NCBI RefSeq assembly: GCF_032586235.1
Contig: NZ_JAWHTD010000016.1
Location: forward strand, 1-64,000
Source of the DNA: Aestuariicoccus sp032586235
Lineage (GTDB): Bacteria; Pseudomonadota; Alphaproteobacteria; Rhodobacterales; Rhodobacteraceae
Direction: 5' to 3'
Length of the DNA stretch: 64,000 bases
The position numbers were made by a program, and so were the translations under genes. The notes under the pieces were generated by a model. The model worked only from the letters and a program-made list of their open reading frames with translations, had not been told where the DNA came from and searched no databases. This document shows, piece after piece, positions 1 through 8,877 of the stretch. How positions within the stretch are numbered: the first letter of the stretch is position 1; each line of letters begins with the position of its first letter.

Positions 1-219
1 CTTCCCGCCAAACGAGTGCAGAAACCTCTTCAAGGCTGCCGGATATGTTGCAGATTAAATGGACGACGCTCTAGCAGCGGTGCACGCGCGGTGCATATGC
101 CGGCGGCGGTATTGGTGAGGCACCCGATGTCCGCCCGCGCCGGCATCTGGTATCATGCCTGAGACGGCTGTTGGCCGGGAGGCCCGGATCACGTCCGGGG
201 CGGTATTGCGCGGGGGGAA

Positions 220-296
220 TGGTAGGCCCGGCAGGACTCGAACCCGCAACCAAAGCGTTATGAGCGCTCTGCTCTAACCAATTGAGCTACAGGCCC
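220..296 (-). tRNA. tRNA with CAU anticodon, probably tRNA-Ile2
   Basis: The minus strand folds into a full cloverleaf of 77 nt including an encoded CCA end. The seven-base anticodon loop is CUCAUAA, giving anticodon CAU. The acceptor stem is GGGCCUG paired with CGGGCCU, with a G1-U72 first pair. CAU is shared by initiator Met, elongator Met and Ile2. The C4-G69 and C5-G68 acceptor pairs are known determinants for TilS, which converts C34 to lysidine, so I lean to tRNA-Ile2; elongator Met remains possible. Confidence 0.93.
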
Positions 297-330
297 CCGA
301 AGCGTTTGGTATTCAGTGCGCGCGGGCGGG

Positions 331-1554
331 TCAAGCGGTGAGCATGCTCCAGAGCCACCATAGCCCGGCGAGGCAGGGCAGGACCACGACGATGATCGCG
401 CGGGCCCAGGCCCAGGCGCGGCCCCGGCGGATCAGGCGCACGACCTTTTCGGCCCAGTGGATCGACAGTTCCTCGGGCGGGTTGCACAATTCCTGCACGG
501 CCTTGGCCCAGGACGGGCTGTCGGCGGCCCAGAGCCCGGCGAGGCCGATCACGGCATGGATGATCGTGGGCAAGAGCGTCGTGCCGGCCATCAGGACCAG
601 CACGCTGACCTGCCCGGTATCACCGGCCAGAACGGCGTCGCGGAAGCCGCGCCAGTCGAAGGCCAGTGTCTGAGGGAAGGCCATTTGCCAAAGCTCCAGC
701 AGGCCGATGATCGCTGTCACCAGCGCGCCCAGGGCAACGGCGGCGGCGCCGATGTCGAGCGCGACATCGTGCAGGATGCCGAGGGCACCGGGGCGGCGGC
801 GCGACATATTGGTCAGGTACCGGCGGGTCGCGGCGAGCGAGGCGAAATCGGCCAGGGCGTTGAGGAGGGGCAGGATGAGAAGGAAGAGCAGAAGGGTGCT
901 TATCTCCGTTGGATCGACACCGACACCGGCAACGAAACCGGCACCGACACCGGCAACGACACCGGCAACGAAACCGGCACCGACACCGACTTCTGACCAA
1001 CGGGCTGCCTTCGATAGAAAACCAGCCCGTTGGTCAACAGCCTTTGCCGTTTCTATCGCCCGGTCAAGTCTGGCATCCCACCACCGGACCCAGCGCGGCA
1101 GAAACATTACCGTGCCGGCGATCAGCAGCAGAACCACCGCCCCGCGCCACATCCCGCCCCAGAAGTCGTAGCTTTGTTCGAAAACAGACAAGCCGCCGAT
1201 TGTCGCCGTGCCCCAGCCCATCCAGGCGATCAGGATCGCCAGCAGCGGATAGAAGAACGCGATCTGCAGGCACCGGTCGAAAGCCGCCCGGCCCAGAAAC
1301 GCGGGGCCGTAGATCTGGTCGGCCAAGCCCAGAAGCCGGTCGATGGCGCGGTAATAGCCGGCGGAGCGTGAGACGCTGTAATCCTCGATCAGGCCCGGGT
1401 GGCTGGGGCGGTCCCTCACCATGTCGCGCAGGCCGAAGGACTGATAGCGCGCCAACGCCAGCGGCAGGACCAGCGCCAGCACCGCGACGATCAGGCCCAA
1501 GAGGGCGATGAGCGGGCCGTGGGCATGCAGCCAGGGCCACGTGGTTTCGGGCAT
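331..1554 (-). CDS. polytopic membrane protein with a Gly/Ala/Val tandem repeat
   Basis: Encodes 407 residues starting MPETTWPWLH. Hydrophobic segments lie near residues 15-35, 98-120, 135-155, 225-245, 265-290, 315-340 and 385-405, so this is an inner-membrane protein with about seven helices. Around residues 190-213 a nearly perfect repeat of the pattern VGAGFVAGV occurs; the DNA there (about 920-995) is a 24-bp-type tandem repeat built from accggcaacg and accggcaccg blocks. I recognise no catalytic motif and assign no function. The gene lies just downstream of the tRNA in the other direction of reading and is followed upstream by one copy of a 49-bp repeat that also flanks the RTX gene. 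Confidence 0.85.
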   Translation of the reverse strand: MPETTWPWLHAHGPLIALLGLIVAVLALVLPLALARYQSFGLRDMVRDRPSHPGLIEDYSVSRSAGYYRAIDRLLGLADQIYGPAFLGRAAFDRCLQIAFFYPLLAILIAWMGWGTATIGGLSVFEQSYDFWGGMWRGAVVLLLIAGTVMFLPRWVRWWDARLDRAIETAKAVDQRAGFLSKAARWSEVGVGAGFVAGVVAGVGAGFVAGVGVDPTEISTLLLFLLILPLLNALADFASLAATRRYLTNMSRRRPGALGILHDVALDIGAAAVALGALVTAIIGLLELWQMAFPQTLAFDWRGFRDAVLAGDTGQVSVLVLMAGTTLLPTIIHAVIGLAGLWAADSPSWAKAVQELCNPPEELSIHWAEKVVRLIRRGRAWAWARAIIVVVLPCLAGLWWLWSMLTA

Positions 1555-1607
1555 AGACGCGACTTTCGGGTACCGTACCGGGGTACACTATCAACCTGAG
1601 CGGGTCA

Positions 1608-1656
1608 TACAACGCCCGCGCCCGCAAGCGGTGCTTTTCTTTGCCGGGCCGTCGCG
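1608..1656. repeat. 49-bp direct repeat, copy A
   Basis: A 49-bp stretch beginning tacaac and ending gtcgcg matches 3262-3310 at 41 of 49 positions with no gap and in the same orientation. It lies just past the 3' end of the RTX gene. The second copy sits about 35 bp upstream of purM, on the other side of the RTX gene. Confidence 0.8.
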
Positions 1657-1675
1657 ACGGCGTGGCCCGCTGGCG

Positions 1676-3109
1676 TCAGACGAATTCGAAGATCAGGGTC
1701 TCGAAATCCTCGGTCGTCAGGCCCAGCATTCTGATCTGCGACGGGCCGAAGCCGAAGGTCAGCTCGGATCCGGCGGCAGAGGTGACGTCGATCTGCGCGA
1801 CACTCGTCAGGCCTCTGATCTCGATGATGTCGAGCCCGGCGTCGAAGCCGCCGATCGTGTCGGACCCGTTGTTGATGTTGGCGTTGAACTGGAAGATGTC
1901 GACCTCGCCATCCGCCGGGCCGACGCCCGGCCCGAACCAGTTGCCGAAAAGCTGATCGTCGCCACGGCCGCCGCGCAAGGTGTCGGCCCCAAAGCCGCCG
2001 GCCAGACGATCCGACCCGTCGCCGCCGAAAAGCAGATCGTCGCCGCTCAGCCCGTGCAGGGTATCGGCGCCGGACCCGGCAAAGAACTGGTCGTTGCCGC
2101 CCGATCCCTCGATCCTGTCGTGCCCCTGACCGCCGCCGACAATGTTGTTACCGTCGCCCGCATAGATGGTGTCGTCGCCGAAACTGCCGGACAAGAGGTC
2201 GTCGCCTTCACCCGCCCAAACATAATCGTCGCCGAGGCCCGCCGAGACGGTATCGCTGCTCAAATCGTTGTATACACCGGCCCAGATCATGTCGTCGCCT
2301 TGGCCGCCGCCGATCAGGTCGTTGCCCAGGCCGCCCCGGATCACGTCGTTGCCGGTGCCGCCGCCGATGGTGTCGTCGCCATCCCCGCCTTCGATCGTGT
2401 CGCCGCCTGCCAGGGCGTCGTTGCCGCCGTTGCCGTAAAGCCTGTCGCTGCCACCGCGGCCCGGGATCAGGTCGTCGCCATCGCCGCCCGTAAGCGTGTC
2501 GCGCCCCGCGCCGCCGTTGAGATAGCTGCCCTCGGGATCGGCGGTCAGCGCGACGCCGGGGATGACCTCGGGCCCGGGATAGCCGCCCTCGGCCGCGGTG
2601 AAGAACGAAAAGCCTTCGGCGTCCGCAAGCGGGCCGTCCTCGACCGCTTCGCTGTCCAGCAAGGGCGGATCGCCGAAGATCTCGCCATAGGTCAGCAGGG
2701 CGATGTCGGGTCCCGCCAGCGGGAACCAGAAGGTGTAGTCGTCGGAATCGATGCTGAATTCCGTGTCTTCCCGCCAATCCAGCACCAGGGTGTCGGTCAC
2801 CCCGCCGGGGTGGTAAATGCGCTCGACCGACCATTGCGTCCGGGTTGGCCAGTAACCGTCATCGGTGAATTCGTACGAGAAGTCATCGAAACTCAGGACA
2901 ATCGAACCGAAATTGGGATAGGTCGCGGTGATGTCGCTGATCGATCCGGCCAGCGTCTCGATGGCACCGCCATTTATGACCGCGAGGTGGTCGTCGCTTA
3001 ACGTCACGCTCAGCGTGACCGGCTGGGTGCCGAAATCGTAATCGCCGCCGTCGGTGGAATAGGACTGGAAATAATACGCACCGATCCCGTCGAAAGTCAG
3101 CGTTGGCAT
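1676..3109 (-). CDS. RTX (hemolysin-type calcium-binding repeat) secreted protein
   Basis: I start the protein at ATG 3109 (477 aa, MPTLTFDGIG) because AAAAGG lies about 10 nt upstream; the frame stays open another 35 codons without a ribosome site. Residues 1-195 are an acidic N-terminal domain with no signal peptide. From about residue 198 to 400 there are some 20 nonapeptide-like repeats of GGxGxDxLx type (GGDGDDLI, GGLGNDLIGG, GGRGDDQLFG), which form Ca2+-binding parallel beta rolls. The last 75 residues resemble the C-terminal region found in serralysin-type proteins, ending in acidic and hydrophobic residues (FEFV) as type I secretion substrates often do. Export by a type I ABC system is inferred; none is encoded here. 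No protease or lipase motif is visible, so the activity is unknown. Confidence 0.9.
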   Translation of the reverse strand: MPTLTFDGIGAYYFQSYSTDGGDYDFGTQPVTLSVTLSDDHLAVINGGAIETLAGSISDITATYPNFGSIVLSFDDFSYEFTDDGYWPTRTQWSVERIYHPGGVTDTLVLDWREDTEFSIDSDDYTFWFPLAGPDIALLTYGEIFGDPPLLDSEAVEDGPLADAEGFSFFTAAEGGYPGPEVIPGVALTADPEGSYLNGGAGRDTLTGGDGDDLIPGRGGSDRLYGNGGNDALAGGDTIEGGDGDDTIGGGTGNDVIRGGLGNDLIGGGQGDDMIWAGVYNDLSSDTVSAGLGDDYVWAGEGDDLLSGSFGDDTIYAGDGNNIVGGGQGHDRIEGSGGNDQFFAGSGADTLHGLSGDDLLFGGDGSDRLAGGFGADTLRGGRGDDQLFGNWFGPGVGPADGEVDIFQFNANINNGSDTIGGFDAGLDIIEIRGLTSVAQIDVTSAAGSELTFGFGPSQIRMLGLTTEDFETLIFEFV

Positions 3110-3261
3110 TGCGATCAACCTTTTCAAAACACTTTGGAAATCAGTTGGCACGCGCGCGGGGTCCATTGCAAATCGGTTGTCCGCCGCGCAGGCGGCCTGT
3201 GGCATTTGGGGCACGAGCGCCGACCGGGGGGCGGCGCATCGGCCAGGACCCGAAATGCCGG

Positions 3262-3310
3262 TACAAGACCCGCGCCCGCAACCGGCGCTTTCCTTCGACG
3301 GGCCGTTGCG
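3262..3310. repeat. 49-bp direct repeat, copy B (upstream of purM)
   Basis: Matches 1608-1656 at 41 of 49 positions. It ends 34 bp before the purM start and so may overlap the purM promoter. Together the pair brackets the whole RTX gene. Confidence 0.8.
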
Positions 3311-3344
3311 CTAAAGCCGCCGCAGTGACCGAAGGGGAGCCCTC

Positions 3345-4391
3345 ATGAGCGATCAGAAACCCGGCATGACCTATGCCGACGCGGGCGTGGATATCGACGC
3401 GGGCAATGCGCTGGTCGAGCGGATCAAGCCCGCCGCCAAGCGCACCAACCGGCCCGGCGTGATGAGCGGGCTGGGCGGATTTGGCGCGCTTTTCGACCTC
3501 AAGGGCGCGGGCTATGACGACCCGGTGCTGGTGGCCGCCACGGATGGCGTGGGCACCAAGCTGCGCATCGCGATCGATACCGGCCATGTCGAGGGCGTGG
3601 GCATCGACCTGGTGGCGATGTGCGTCAACGATCTGGTCTGTCAGGGGGCGGAGCCCTTGTTCTTCCTCGATTATTTCGCCACCGGCAAGTTGGAAACCGA
3701 GACCGCCGCCAAGGTGATCGAGAGCATCGCCGAGGGCTGCGCGCAGTCGGGATGTGCGCTGATCGGCGGTGAGACGGCGGAAATGCCGGGCATGTATCCG
3801 GCGGGTGACTTCGATCTCGCGGGCTTTGCCGTGGGCGCGATGGAACGCGGCACCGCGTTGCCCGACGGCGTGCGGGCGGGCGACGTGCTGCTGGGGCTCG
3901 CCAGCGACGGGGTGCATTCCAACGGCTATAGCCTGGTGCGCAAGCTGGTGGCGCATTCGGGGCTGGGCTGGGACGCGGCCTGCCCCTGGGCCGAAGGGTC
4001 GCTGGGTGCTGCGCTGCTGACGCCCACGCGGCTTTACGTCAAACCGGCGCTGGCGGCGATCAAGGCGGGCGACGTCCATGCGCTGGCCCATATCACCGGC
4101 GGCGGGCTGACCGAGAACCTGCCGCGCGTTCTGCCCGATGGCCTGCGCGCGCAGATCGACCTTGGCGCCTGGACGTTGCCGCCGGTCTTCGCATGGATGC
4201 GCGACACCGGCGCGATGGACACCGGCGAGATGCTCAAGACCTTCAATTCGGGCATCGGCATGGTCGTTGTGGTCGAGGCCGCCCGCGCCGACGCGCTGAG
4301 CACGGTGCTGTCCGAGGCGGGCGAGACGGTCCTGCGGCTGGGCAGGGTCACGGCGGGCGAGGGTGTGCGGTACGACGGGACGCTTGCGTGA
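3345..4391 (+). CDS. purM: phosphoribosylformylglycinamidine cyclo-ligase (AIR synthetase)
   Basis: Converts formylglycinamidine ribonucleotide plus ATP to aminoimidazole ribonucleotide, step five of cytosolic purine synthesis. The 348-aa product has the family length. Diagnostic motifs are DAGVDIDAG near residue 12, ATDGVGTKLR at 65-74 and the GGETAEMPGMY block near 143-153 that forms part of the ATP site. ATG 3345 is preceded by GAAGGGGAG, a good ribosome site. The stop codon overlaps the GTG start of purN, so the two are translationally coupled, as in many bacteria. Confidence 0.97.
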   Translation: MSDQKPGMTYADAGVDIDAGNALVERIKPAAKRTNRPGVMSGLGGFGALFDLKGAGYDDPVLVAATDGVGTKLRIAIDTGHVEGVGIDLVAMCVNDLVCQGAEPLFFLDYFATGKLETETAAKVIESIAEGCAQSGCALIGGETAEMPGMYPAGDFDLAGFAVGAMERGTALPDGVRAGDVLLGLASDGVHSNGYSLVRKLVAHSGLGWDAACPWAEGSLGAALLTPTRLYVKPALAAIKAGDVHALAHITGGGLTENLPRVLPDGLRAQIDLGAWTLPPVFAWMRDTGAMDTGEMLKTFNSGIGMVVVVEAARADALSTVLSEAGETVLRLGRVTAGEGVRYDGTLA

Positions 4392-4981
4392 CCAGACGTG
4401 TGGCGATCCTGATCTCGGGCAGCGGATCGAACATGGTCAAGCTGGTCGAAAGCATGACCGGCGATCATCCCGCGCGGCCTTGCGTCGTGCTGGCCAATTC
4501 CGCCGACGCCAAGGGGCTGGAACGCGCGCGCGAGCGCGGCGTGCCGACCGAGGTGGTGGACCACCGGCCCTTCAAGGGTGACCGGGCGGCCTTCGAGGCC
4601 GCGCTGCAATCGACGCTGATGGCTTACCAACCGGATTTGATCTGCCTGGCCGGATTCATGCGGGTGCTGACCGAGGGCTTCGTGTCGCGCTGGCGCGGGC
4701 GGATGCTGAACATCCACCCGTCGCTCTTGCCCAAATACCGTGGCCTGCACACCCACGCCCGCGCGCTTGACGCCGGAGAGACCGAGCATGGCTGCACCGT
4801 GCATGAGGTCACGCCCGAGCTTGACGACGGTCCGATCCTGGGCCAGGCCCGCGTGCCGGTGCTGACCGGCGACACGCCCGAAACCCTGGCCGCGCGTGTG
4901 CTTGAGGAGGAACACCGGCTCTATCCCGCCATGCTGCGGCAGTTTGTTTTGCGTGACACTCCGTCTGTCCAGACCGGCTGA
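4388..4981 (+). CDS. purN: phosphoribosylglycinamide formyltransferase (GART)
   Basis: Transfers a formyl group from 10-formyl-THF to GAR, step three of purine synthesis. I place the start at GTG 4388, inside the purM stop (GTGA overlap); the open frame extends much further upstream, but only in the shadow of purM. The resulting 197 aa begin VTRRVAILISGSGSN, the normal nucleotide-binding N-terminus. Catalytic Asn108, His110 (LNIHPSLLPKYRG) and Asp146 (ELDDGPIL) are all present. It forms a two-gene operon with purM. Confidence 0.96.
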   Translation: MTRRVAILISGSGSNMVKLVESMTGDHPARPCVVLANSADAKGLERARERGVPTEVVDHRPFKGDRAAFEAALQSTLMAYQPDLICLAGFMRVLTEGFVSRWRGRMLNIHPSLLPKYRGLHTHARALDAGETEHGCTVHEVTPELDDGPILGQARVPVLTGDTPETLAARVLEEEHRLYPAMLRQFVLRDTPSVQTG

Positions 4982-5068
4982 CGGAACGATCTGGTTTTGA
5001 CCGGCGTTACCCCCTATGGTGCCCCGACCGGGCACACGATTGAATAACAAAAGAACGAAGCTTTACAG

Positions 5069-6226
5069 ATGATAACCATCACCACGACGGACGATCTGAA
5101 CGCCTTTTGCACCCGGGCGCATGCGGCGGACTATGTCACCGTCGACACCGAGTTCCTGCGCGAACGCACCTATTATTCCAAGCTGTGCCTCATCCAGCTG
5201 GCCCTGCCGGGCAAGGACGAGGCGGATGCAGTGCTGGTCGATCCGCTGGCCGATGGGCTGTCGCTCGACCCGCTGATGGCGCTCTTTCGCGACGAAAGCG
5301 TGGTCAAGGTGTTCCACGCCGCGCGCCAGGATCTCGAGATTTTCTTCATCGACAACGGGGTGATCCCCGCGCCGCTCTTCGATACGCAGGTGGCGGCGAT
5401 GGTCTGCGGTTTCGGCGAGCAGGTGGGCTATGAGACGCTGGTCAAGCGGATCGCCAAGCAGTCGCTCGACAAATCCTCGCGCTTCACCGACTGGTCGCGC
5501 CGCCCGCTGAGCGATGCGCAAAAGACCTATGCGCTGGCGGACGTGACCCATCTGCGCCAGATCTACGAATTCCTGGCCCGCAAGCTGGAACAGACCGGGC
5601 GCGACCGCTGGGTCGCCGAGGAGCTGGCGGTGCTGACCAACCCCGAGACCTACATCACCCGCCCCGACGAGGCCTGGAAGCGCATCAAGGTGCGCTCGAA
5701 CAGCCCCCGGTTCCTGGCCGTGGTGCGCGAGCTGGCCCGGTTCCGCGAGGATATGGCGCAGTCGCGCAACGTGCCGCGCGCGCGCATCTTCAAGGACGAC
5801 GCGCTGGTCGAGCTGGCCTCGACCAAACCGCAGAGCCTGGCGGATCTGGGCCGGTCCCGGCTGCTTTTGCGCGAGGCGCGGCGCGGCGACATCGCCGAGG
5901 GGATCCTGACCGCCGTCAAGCAAGGGGTCGACACCCCGAAAGACGATCTGCCCAAGCCCGACACCAGCCGCGACAAGCTGCAGGTCAACCCGGCGCTGGC
6001 CGATCTTTTGCGGGTGCTGCTGAAGGCCAAGACCGAAAGCTCGGGCGTGGCCTCAAGGCTGATCGCGCCGTCGAGCGACCTTGACGCGATTGCCGCCGGG
6101 CTGCGCGACGTGGCGGCCCTGTCGGGCTGGCGGCGCGAAGTGTTTGGCGAGGACGCGCTGCGGCTTTGCGAGGGCGAGATCGCCCTGGCCGCGAAGGGCC
6201 GGTCGGTGGAAGTGATCGAACTTTAA
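5069..6226 (+). CDS. rnd: ribonuclease D
   Basis: A 3'-to-5' exoribonuclease that trims tRNA precursors. The 385-aa product begins with a DEDD exonuclease fold: DTEFL at residues 26-30, then VFHAARQDLEIF near 85-97 and the Tyr-containing third motif around YALADVTHLRQIY. The HRDC domain follows in the region starting near residue 200. It stands alone, 87 bp after purN, and the ATG is preceded only by a weak ribosome site (GAAGC). Confidence 0.95.
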   Translation: MITITTTDDLNAFCTRAHAADYVTVDTEFLRERTYYSKLCLIQLALPGKDEADAVLVDPLADGLSLDPLMALFRDESVVKVFHAARQDLEIFFIDNGVIPAPLFDTQVAAMVCGFGEQVGYETLVKRIAKQSLDKSSRFTDWSRRPLSDAQKTYALADVTHLRQIYEFLARKLEQTGRDRWVAEELAVLTNPETYITRPDEAWKRIKVRSNSPRFLAVVRELARFREDMAQSRNVPRARIFKDDALVELASTKPQSLADLGRSRLLLREARRGDIAEGILTAVKQGVDTPKDDLPKPDTSRDKLQVNPALADLLRVLLKAKTESSGVASRLIAPSSDLDAIAAGLRDVAALSGWRREVFGEDALRLCEGEIALAAKGRSVEVIEL

Positions 6227-6242
6227 AATCGAGTAACGGCCG

Positions 6243-6752
6243 TCAGCGGCGCGCGGTGCGGATGTTGGTCAGCCCGCGCACCCGGATCGTGCGCACACCC
6301 GCCAGTTGCTGATCGGTCAGCCAGAGCGCCGCGGTGATCTGGCGCGCGCGCGGCCCGGTGTTGCGCGGCCCGGGCTGCTGCAGCGCGCTCAGCGTATAGG
6401 TCAGGGTCGCGCCGTCGGATTCCTCGGCCACCGGCACCAGCCGCACGTCGAAGGGCCCCAGCCGGTTGGCCAGACCGGTGGTGCGCAGGATCGCGCCGCC
6501 CGGGCGCCGTTCGATCAGCAACTCTGTGATCTCGGCCACCGGCGTGCCGCGATAGGCGGTCTCGGCCTCTTGCCGGAAAATGTTGGCGCGGCGGCGCGGG
6601 ATCAGCGGATTGACCGTGGAATCGGCATTGGCCACCGGTTCGGACACGCCGCGCCCGAACCAGTTGAACGGATTGAAGCGCGACTCGCGCACCGTGCCGC
6701 AGCTGGTCAGAACCAGGGCCGAAACCAGAAGCACCGAAATGGGTTTGATCAT
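6243..6752 (-). CDS. putative lipoprotein of unknown function
   Basis: The open frame runs further upstream, but I choose ATG 6752 because it gives a lipoprotein signal peptide, MIKPISVLLVSALVLTSC, with lipobox LTSC and Cys18 as the lipidated residue. The mature part (169 aa in total) is polar, rich in Arg and Thr, and has no motif I can name. It converges on rnd with 16 bp between the stops, and is divergent from sufE. Periplasmic anchoring in the inner or outer membrane is inferred from the signal only. Confidence 0.85.
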   Translation of the reverse strand: MIKPISVLLVSALVLTSCGTVRESRFNPFNWFGRGVSEPVANADSTVNPLIPRRRANIFRQEAETAYRGTPVAEITELLIERRPGGAILRTTGLANRLGPFDVRLVPVAEESDGATLTYTLSALQQPGPRNTGPRARQITAALWLTDQQLAGVRTIRVRGLTNIRTARR

Positions 6753-6879
6753 CGCACGCCGCCTTTTTTCCCTCGGATACGGGCGTAACGCATTGCGCGC
6801 GCCTTGAAAAGCGTCAAGCGGGTCTGGACCTTCGCCATCGGTCTGCCTAGGTCTTCGGCAACAGAGACAAGGAGACGGC

Positions 6880-7284
6880 ATGGCCCAGGCGGCGTTCGAG
6901 GAAGTGGTCGAGGATTTCGAGTTTCTCGACGATTGGGAAGACAGGTACCGGATGGTGATCGAGATGGGCCGCGCGATGGCGCCCATGGACGATGCGCTGA
7001 AAGTGCCCGCCACCAAGGTGGACGGCTGCGCCAGCCAGGTCTGGCTGCATCCCAAGATCGAGGATGGCAGGTTCCACTTTCAGGGCGACAGCGACGCCAT
7101 GATCGTGCGCGGGCTGATCGCCGTGCTGCACCGGCTTTACGACGGGCTGCCGCTGGCGGATGTCGGCGGGGTCGATGCGCGGGCCGAGCTGGGACGGCTG
7201 GGCCTGAACGATCATCTTTCGGCGCAACGTTCGAACGGTCTGCGCGCGATGATCGAGCGGATACGGTTGCTGGCGGCAGACTGA
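6880..7284 (+). CDS. sufE: SufE-type sulfur acceptor for Fe-S cluster assembly
   Basis: SufE takes persulfide sulfur from the cysteine desulfurase SufS and passes it to the SufBCD scaffold. The 134-aa product has the family length and the conserved block KVDGCASQVWL, with Cys50 as the acceptor residue. The start ATG 6880 follows AAGGAGACGGC. No other suf gene is in the window, so sufE is separated from the main suf operon here. It ends at a palindrome that separates it from the convergent trpE. Confidence 0.93.
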   Translation: MAQAAFEEVVEDFEFLDDWEDRYRMVIEMGRAMAPMDDALKVPATKVDGCASQVWLHPKIEDGRFHFQGDSDAMIVRGLIAVLHRLYDGLPLADVGGVDARAELGRLGLNDHLSAQRSNGLRAMIERIRLLAAD

Positions 7285-7300
7285 TCGCTTTTGGCCGGCG

Positions 7301-7356
7301 TCGGAGTGAGGGGCCAGCCCCTCACACTCCCCGGGAAATTTTTGGATCAGTGAAAG
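7301..7356. repeat. interspersed palindromic element, copy 1 (likely also a terminator)
   Basis: Contains a perfect 8-bp stem GTGAGGGG-CCAG-CCCCTCAC (7306-7325), then CTCCCCGGGAAATTT and the tail GGATCAGTGAAAG. The same palindrome-plus-tail plan recurs at 12011-12065, 29221-29330 and 63229-63280. Here it lies between the convergent ends of sufE and trpE. Confidence 0.8.
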
Positions 7357-7363
7357 GGCGGGG

Positions 7364-8875
7364 TCAGCTATTGCCGTCCCGGGTAAAGCGTGCGGCATCG
7401 GCGGCGGCGCGGCGGATGGCGTTGGACTTGTGAACGGTTTCCTGGTACTCGGCCTCGGGATCGCTGTCGTAGACCACACCGCCGCCGGCCTGGATGTAAA
7501 GCTTGCGGTCCTTCACGATGGCGGTGCGGAGCGCAATGCACATGTCCATGTCGCCGCCCGCACTGAAATAGCCCACGCCGCCGCCGTAGACGCCCCGTTT
7601 TTCCGGCTCGAGCTCGTCGATGATCTCCATCGCGCGCACTTTGGGGGCGCCGCTGACGGTGCCGGCGGGCAGACCGGCCAGGAGGGCCGAGAGTGCGTCG
7701 TGATCCTCCGACAGCTCGCCGACCACGTTCGACACGATGTGCATGACGTGGCTGTAGCGTTCGATGATGAATTGCTCGGTCGGGCGCACGGTGCCGATCT
7801 TGGAGACACGCCCGGTGTCGTTGCGCCCCAGGTCGAGCAGCATCAGGTGTTCGGCCAGTTCCTTCTTGTCGGCCAGCAGATCCTGTTCCAGCGCCTTGTC
7901 CTCGGCTGGCGTCGCGCCGCGCGGGCGGGTGCCGGCGATGGGGCGGATGGTGACCTCGCGCCCGAAGACGCGCACCAGGATCTCGGGGCTCGCGCCGATC
8001 ACCTGGAAGCCGCCGAAGTTGAAGTAGAACATGAAGGGCGAGGGGTTAGTCCTTCGCAGAGAACGATAAAGTGCGAAAGGGGGCAGGGGGAATTCCTGCG
8101 TCCAGCGCTGCGACGGCACGACCTGAAAGATGTCGCCCTTGCGGATGTACTCCTTGGCCTTTTCGACCGCGGCCTTGTAACCCTCGTGGGTGAAGTTCGA
8201 CACCGGGGGCGCGACTTCATGCGCCTCGCCCAGATCGCGGCTGGCCTGCGGTAGCGCGCGTTCGAGATCGCGTACCGCATCCATCACCCGCTCTGCGGCC
8301 TGGGCATAGGCGGCGCGGGGCGACAGCCCGTCCTGCGCCCATGCGGGCGACACGACGGTCACCTCGCCCTTGGCCCCGTCCAGCACGCAGACCACCGAAG
8401 GGCGCATCAGCATGGCGTCGGGCAGACCCAGCGGATCGGGGTTGACGTCGGGCAGGCGTTCAACCAGCCGGATCATGTCATAGCCCAGATAACCGAAGAG
8501 CCCGGCGGCCGCCTGCGGCAGATCCTCGGGCAGGTCGATGCGGGATTCGGCGATCAGGCGGCGCAGTTCTGTCAGGGGATCGCCGGGCAGATCCTCGAAG
8601 GCCTCGGCGTCAAAGCGGGCCTGGCGATTGAGGCGGCTCTTGGTACCGTGGCACTGCCAGATCAGATCGGGCTTCATCCCGATGATGGAATAGCGCCCGC
8701 GCACCTCGCCGCCGGTGACCGATTCAAGCATGAAGGCGTCCTTGGCCGCCCCAGTGAGTTTCAGCATCAGCGACACCGGTGTGTCGAGATCGGCGGCCAG
8801 GCGGGTGTAGACGATCTGATTTTCGCCCGCCTCGAAGGCGCGGGCGAAATCGTCGTATGAGGGGGTGAGGGCCAT
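7364..8875 (-). CDS. trpE: anthranilate synthase component I
   Basis: Aminates and aromatises chorismate to anthranilate, the first step of tryptophan synthesis. The 503-aa protein has the full N-terminal regulatory region with FMLESV...RYSIIG (tryptophan feedback site) and the chorismate-binding domain with QRWTQEFPLPPFALYRSLR, GTRPRG, LLDLGRNDTGRV and GTVSGAPKVRAMEIIDELEP split over the second half. The start codon lies 2 bp after the ppiD stop, implying coupled translation. The glutamine amidotransferase partner trpG is not in the window; downstream is only the convergent sufE. Confidence 0.97.
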   Translation of the reverse strand: MALTPSYDDFARAFEAGENQIVYTRLAADLDTPVSLMLKLTGAAKDAFMLESVTGGEVRGRYSIIGMKPDLIWQCHGTKSRLNRQARFDAEAFEDLPGDPLTELRRLIAESRIDLPEDLPQAAAGLFGYLGYDMIRLVERLPDVNPDPLGLPDAMLMRPSVVCVLDGAKGEVTVVSPAWAQDGLSPRAAYAQAAERVMDAVRDLERALPQASRDLGEAHEVAPPVSNFTHEGYKAAVEKAKEYIRKGDIFQVVPSQRWTQEFPLPPFALYRSLRRTNPSPFMFYFNFGGFQVIGASPEILVRVFGREVTIRPIAGTRPRGATPAEDKALEQDLLADKKELAEHLMLLDLGRNDTGRVSKIGTVRPTEQFIIERYSHVMHIVSNVVGELSEDHDALSALLAGLPAGTVSGAPKVRAMEIIDELEPEKRGVYGGGVGYFSAGGDMDMCIALRTAIVKDRKLYIQAGGGVVYDSDPEAEYQETVHKSNAIRRAAADAARFTRDGNS

Positions 8876-8877
8876 GG

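Noticed and set aside
1900..2500. Regular repeats suggesting a CRISPR array
   Set aside because: The periodicity is a multiple of three and codes for RTX nonapeptides; there are no spacers or cas genes.
1508..3001. 497-codon frame opposite the RTX gene
   Set aside because: Its periodic pattern is only the mirror of the RTX nonapeptide repeats.
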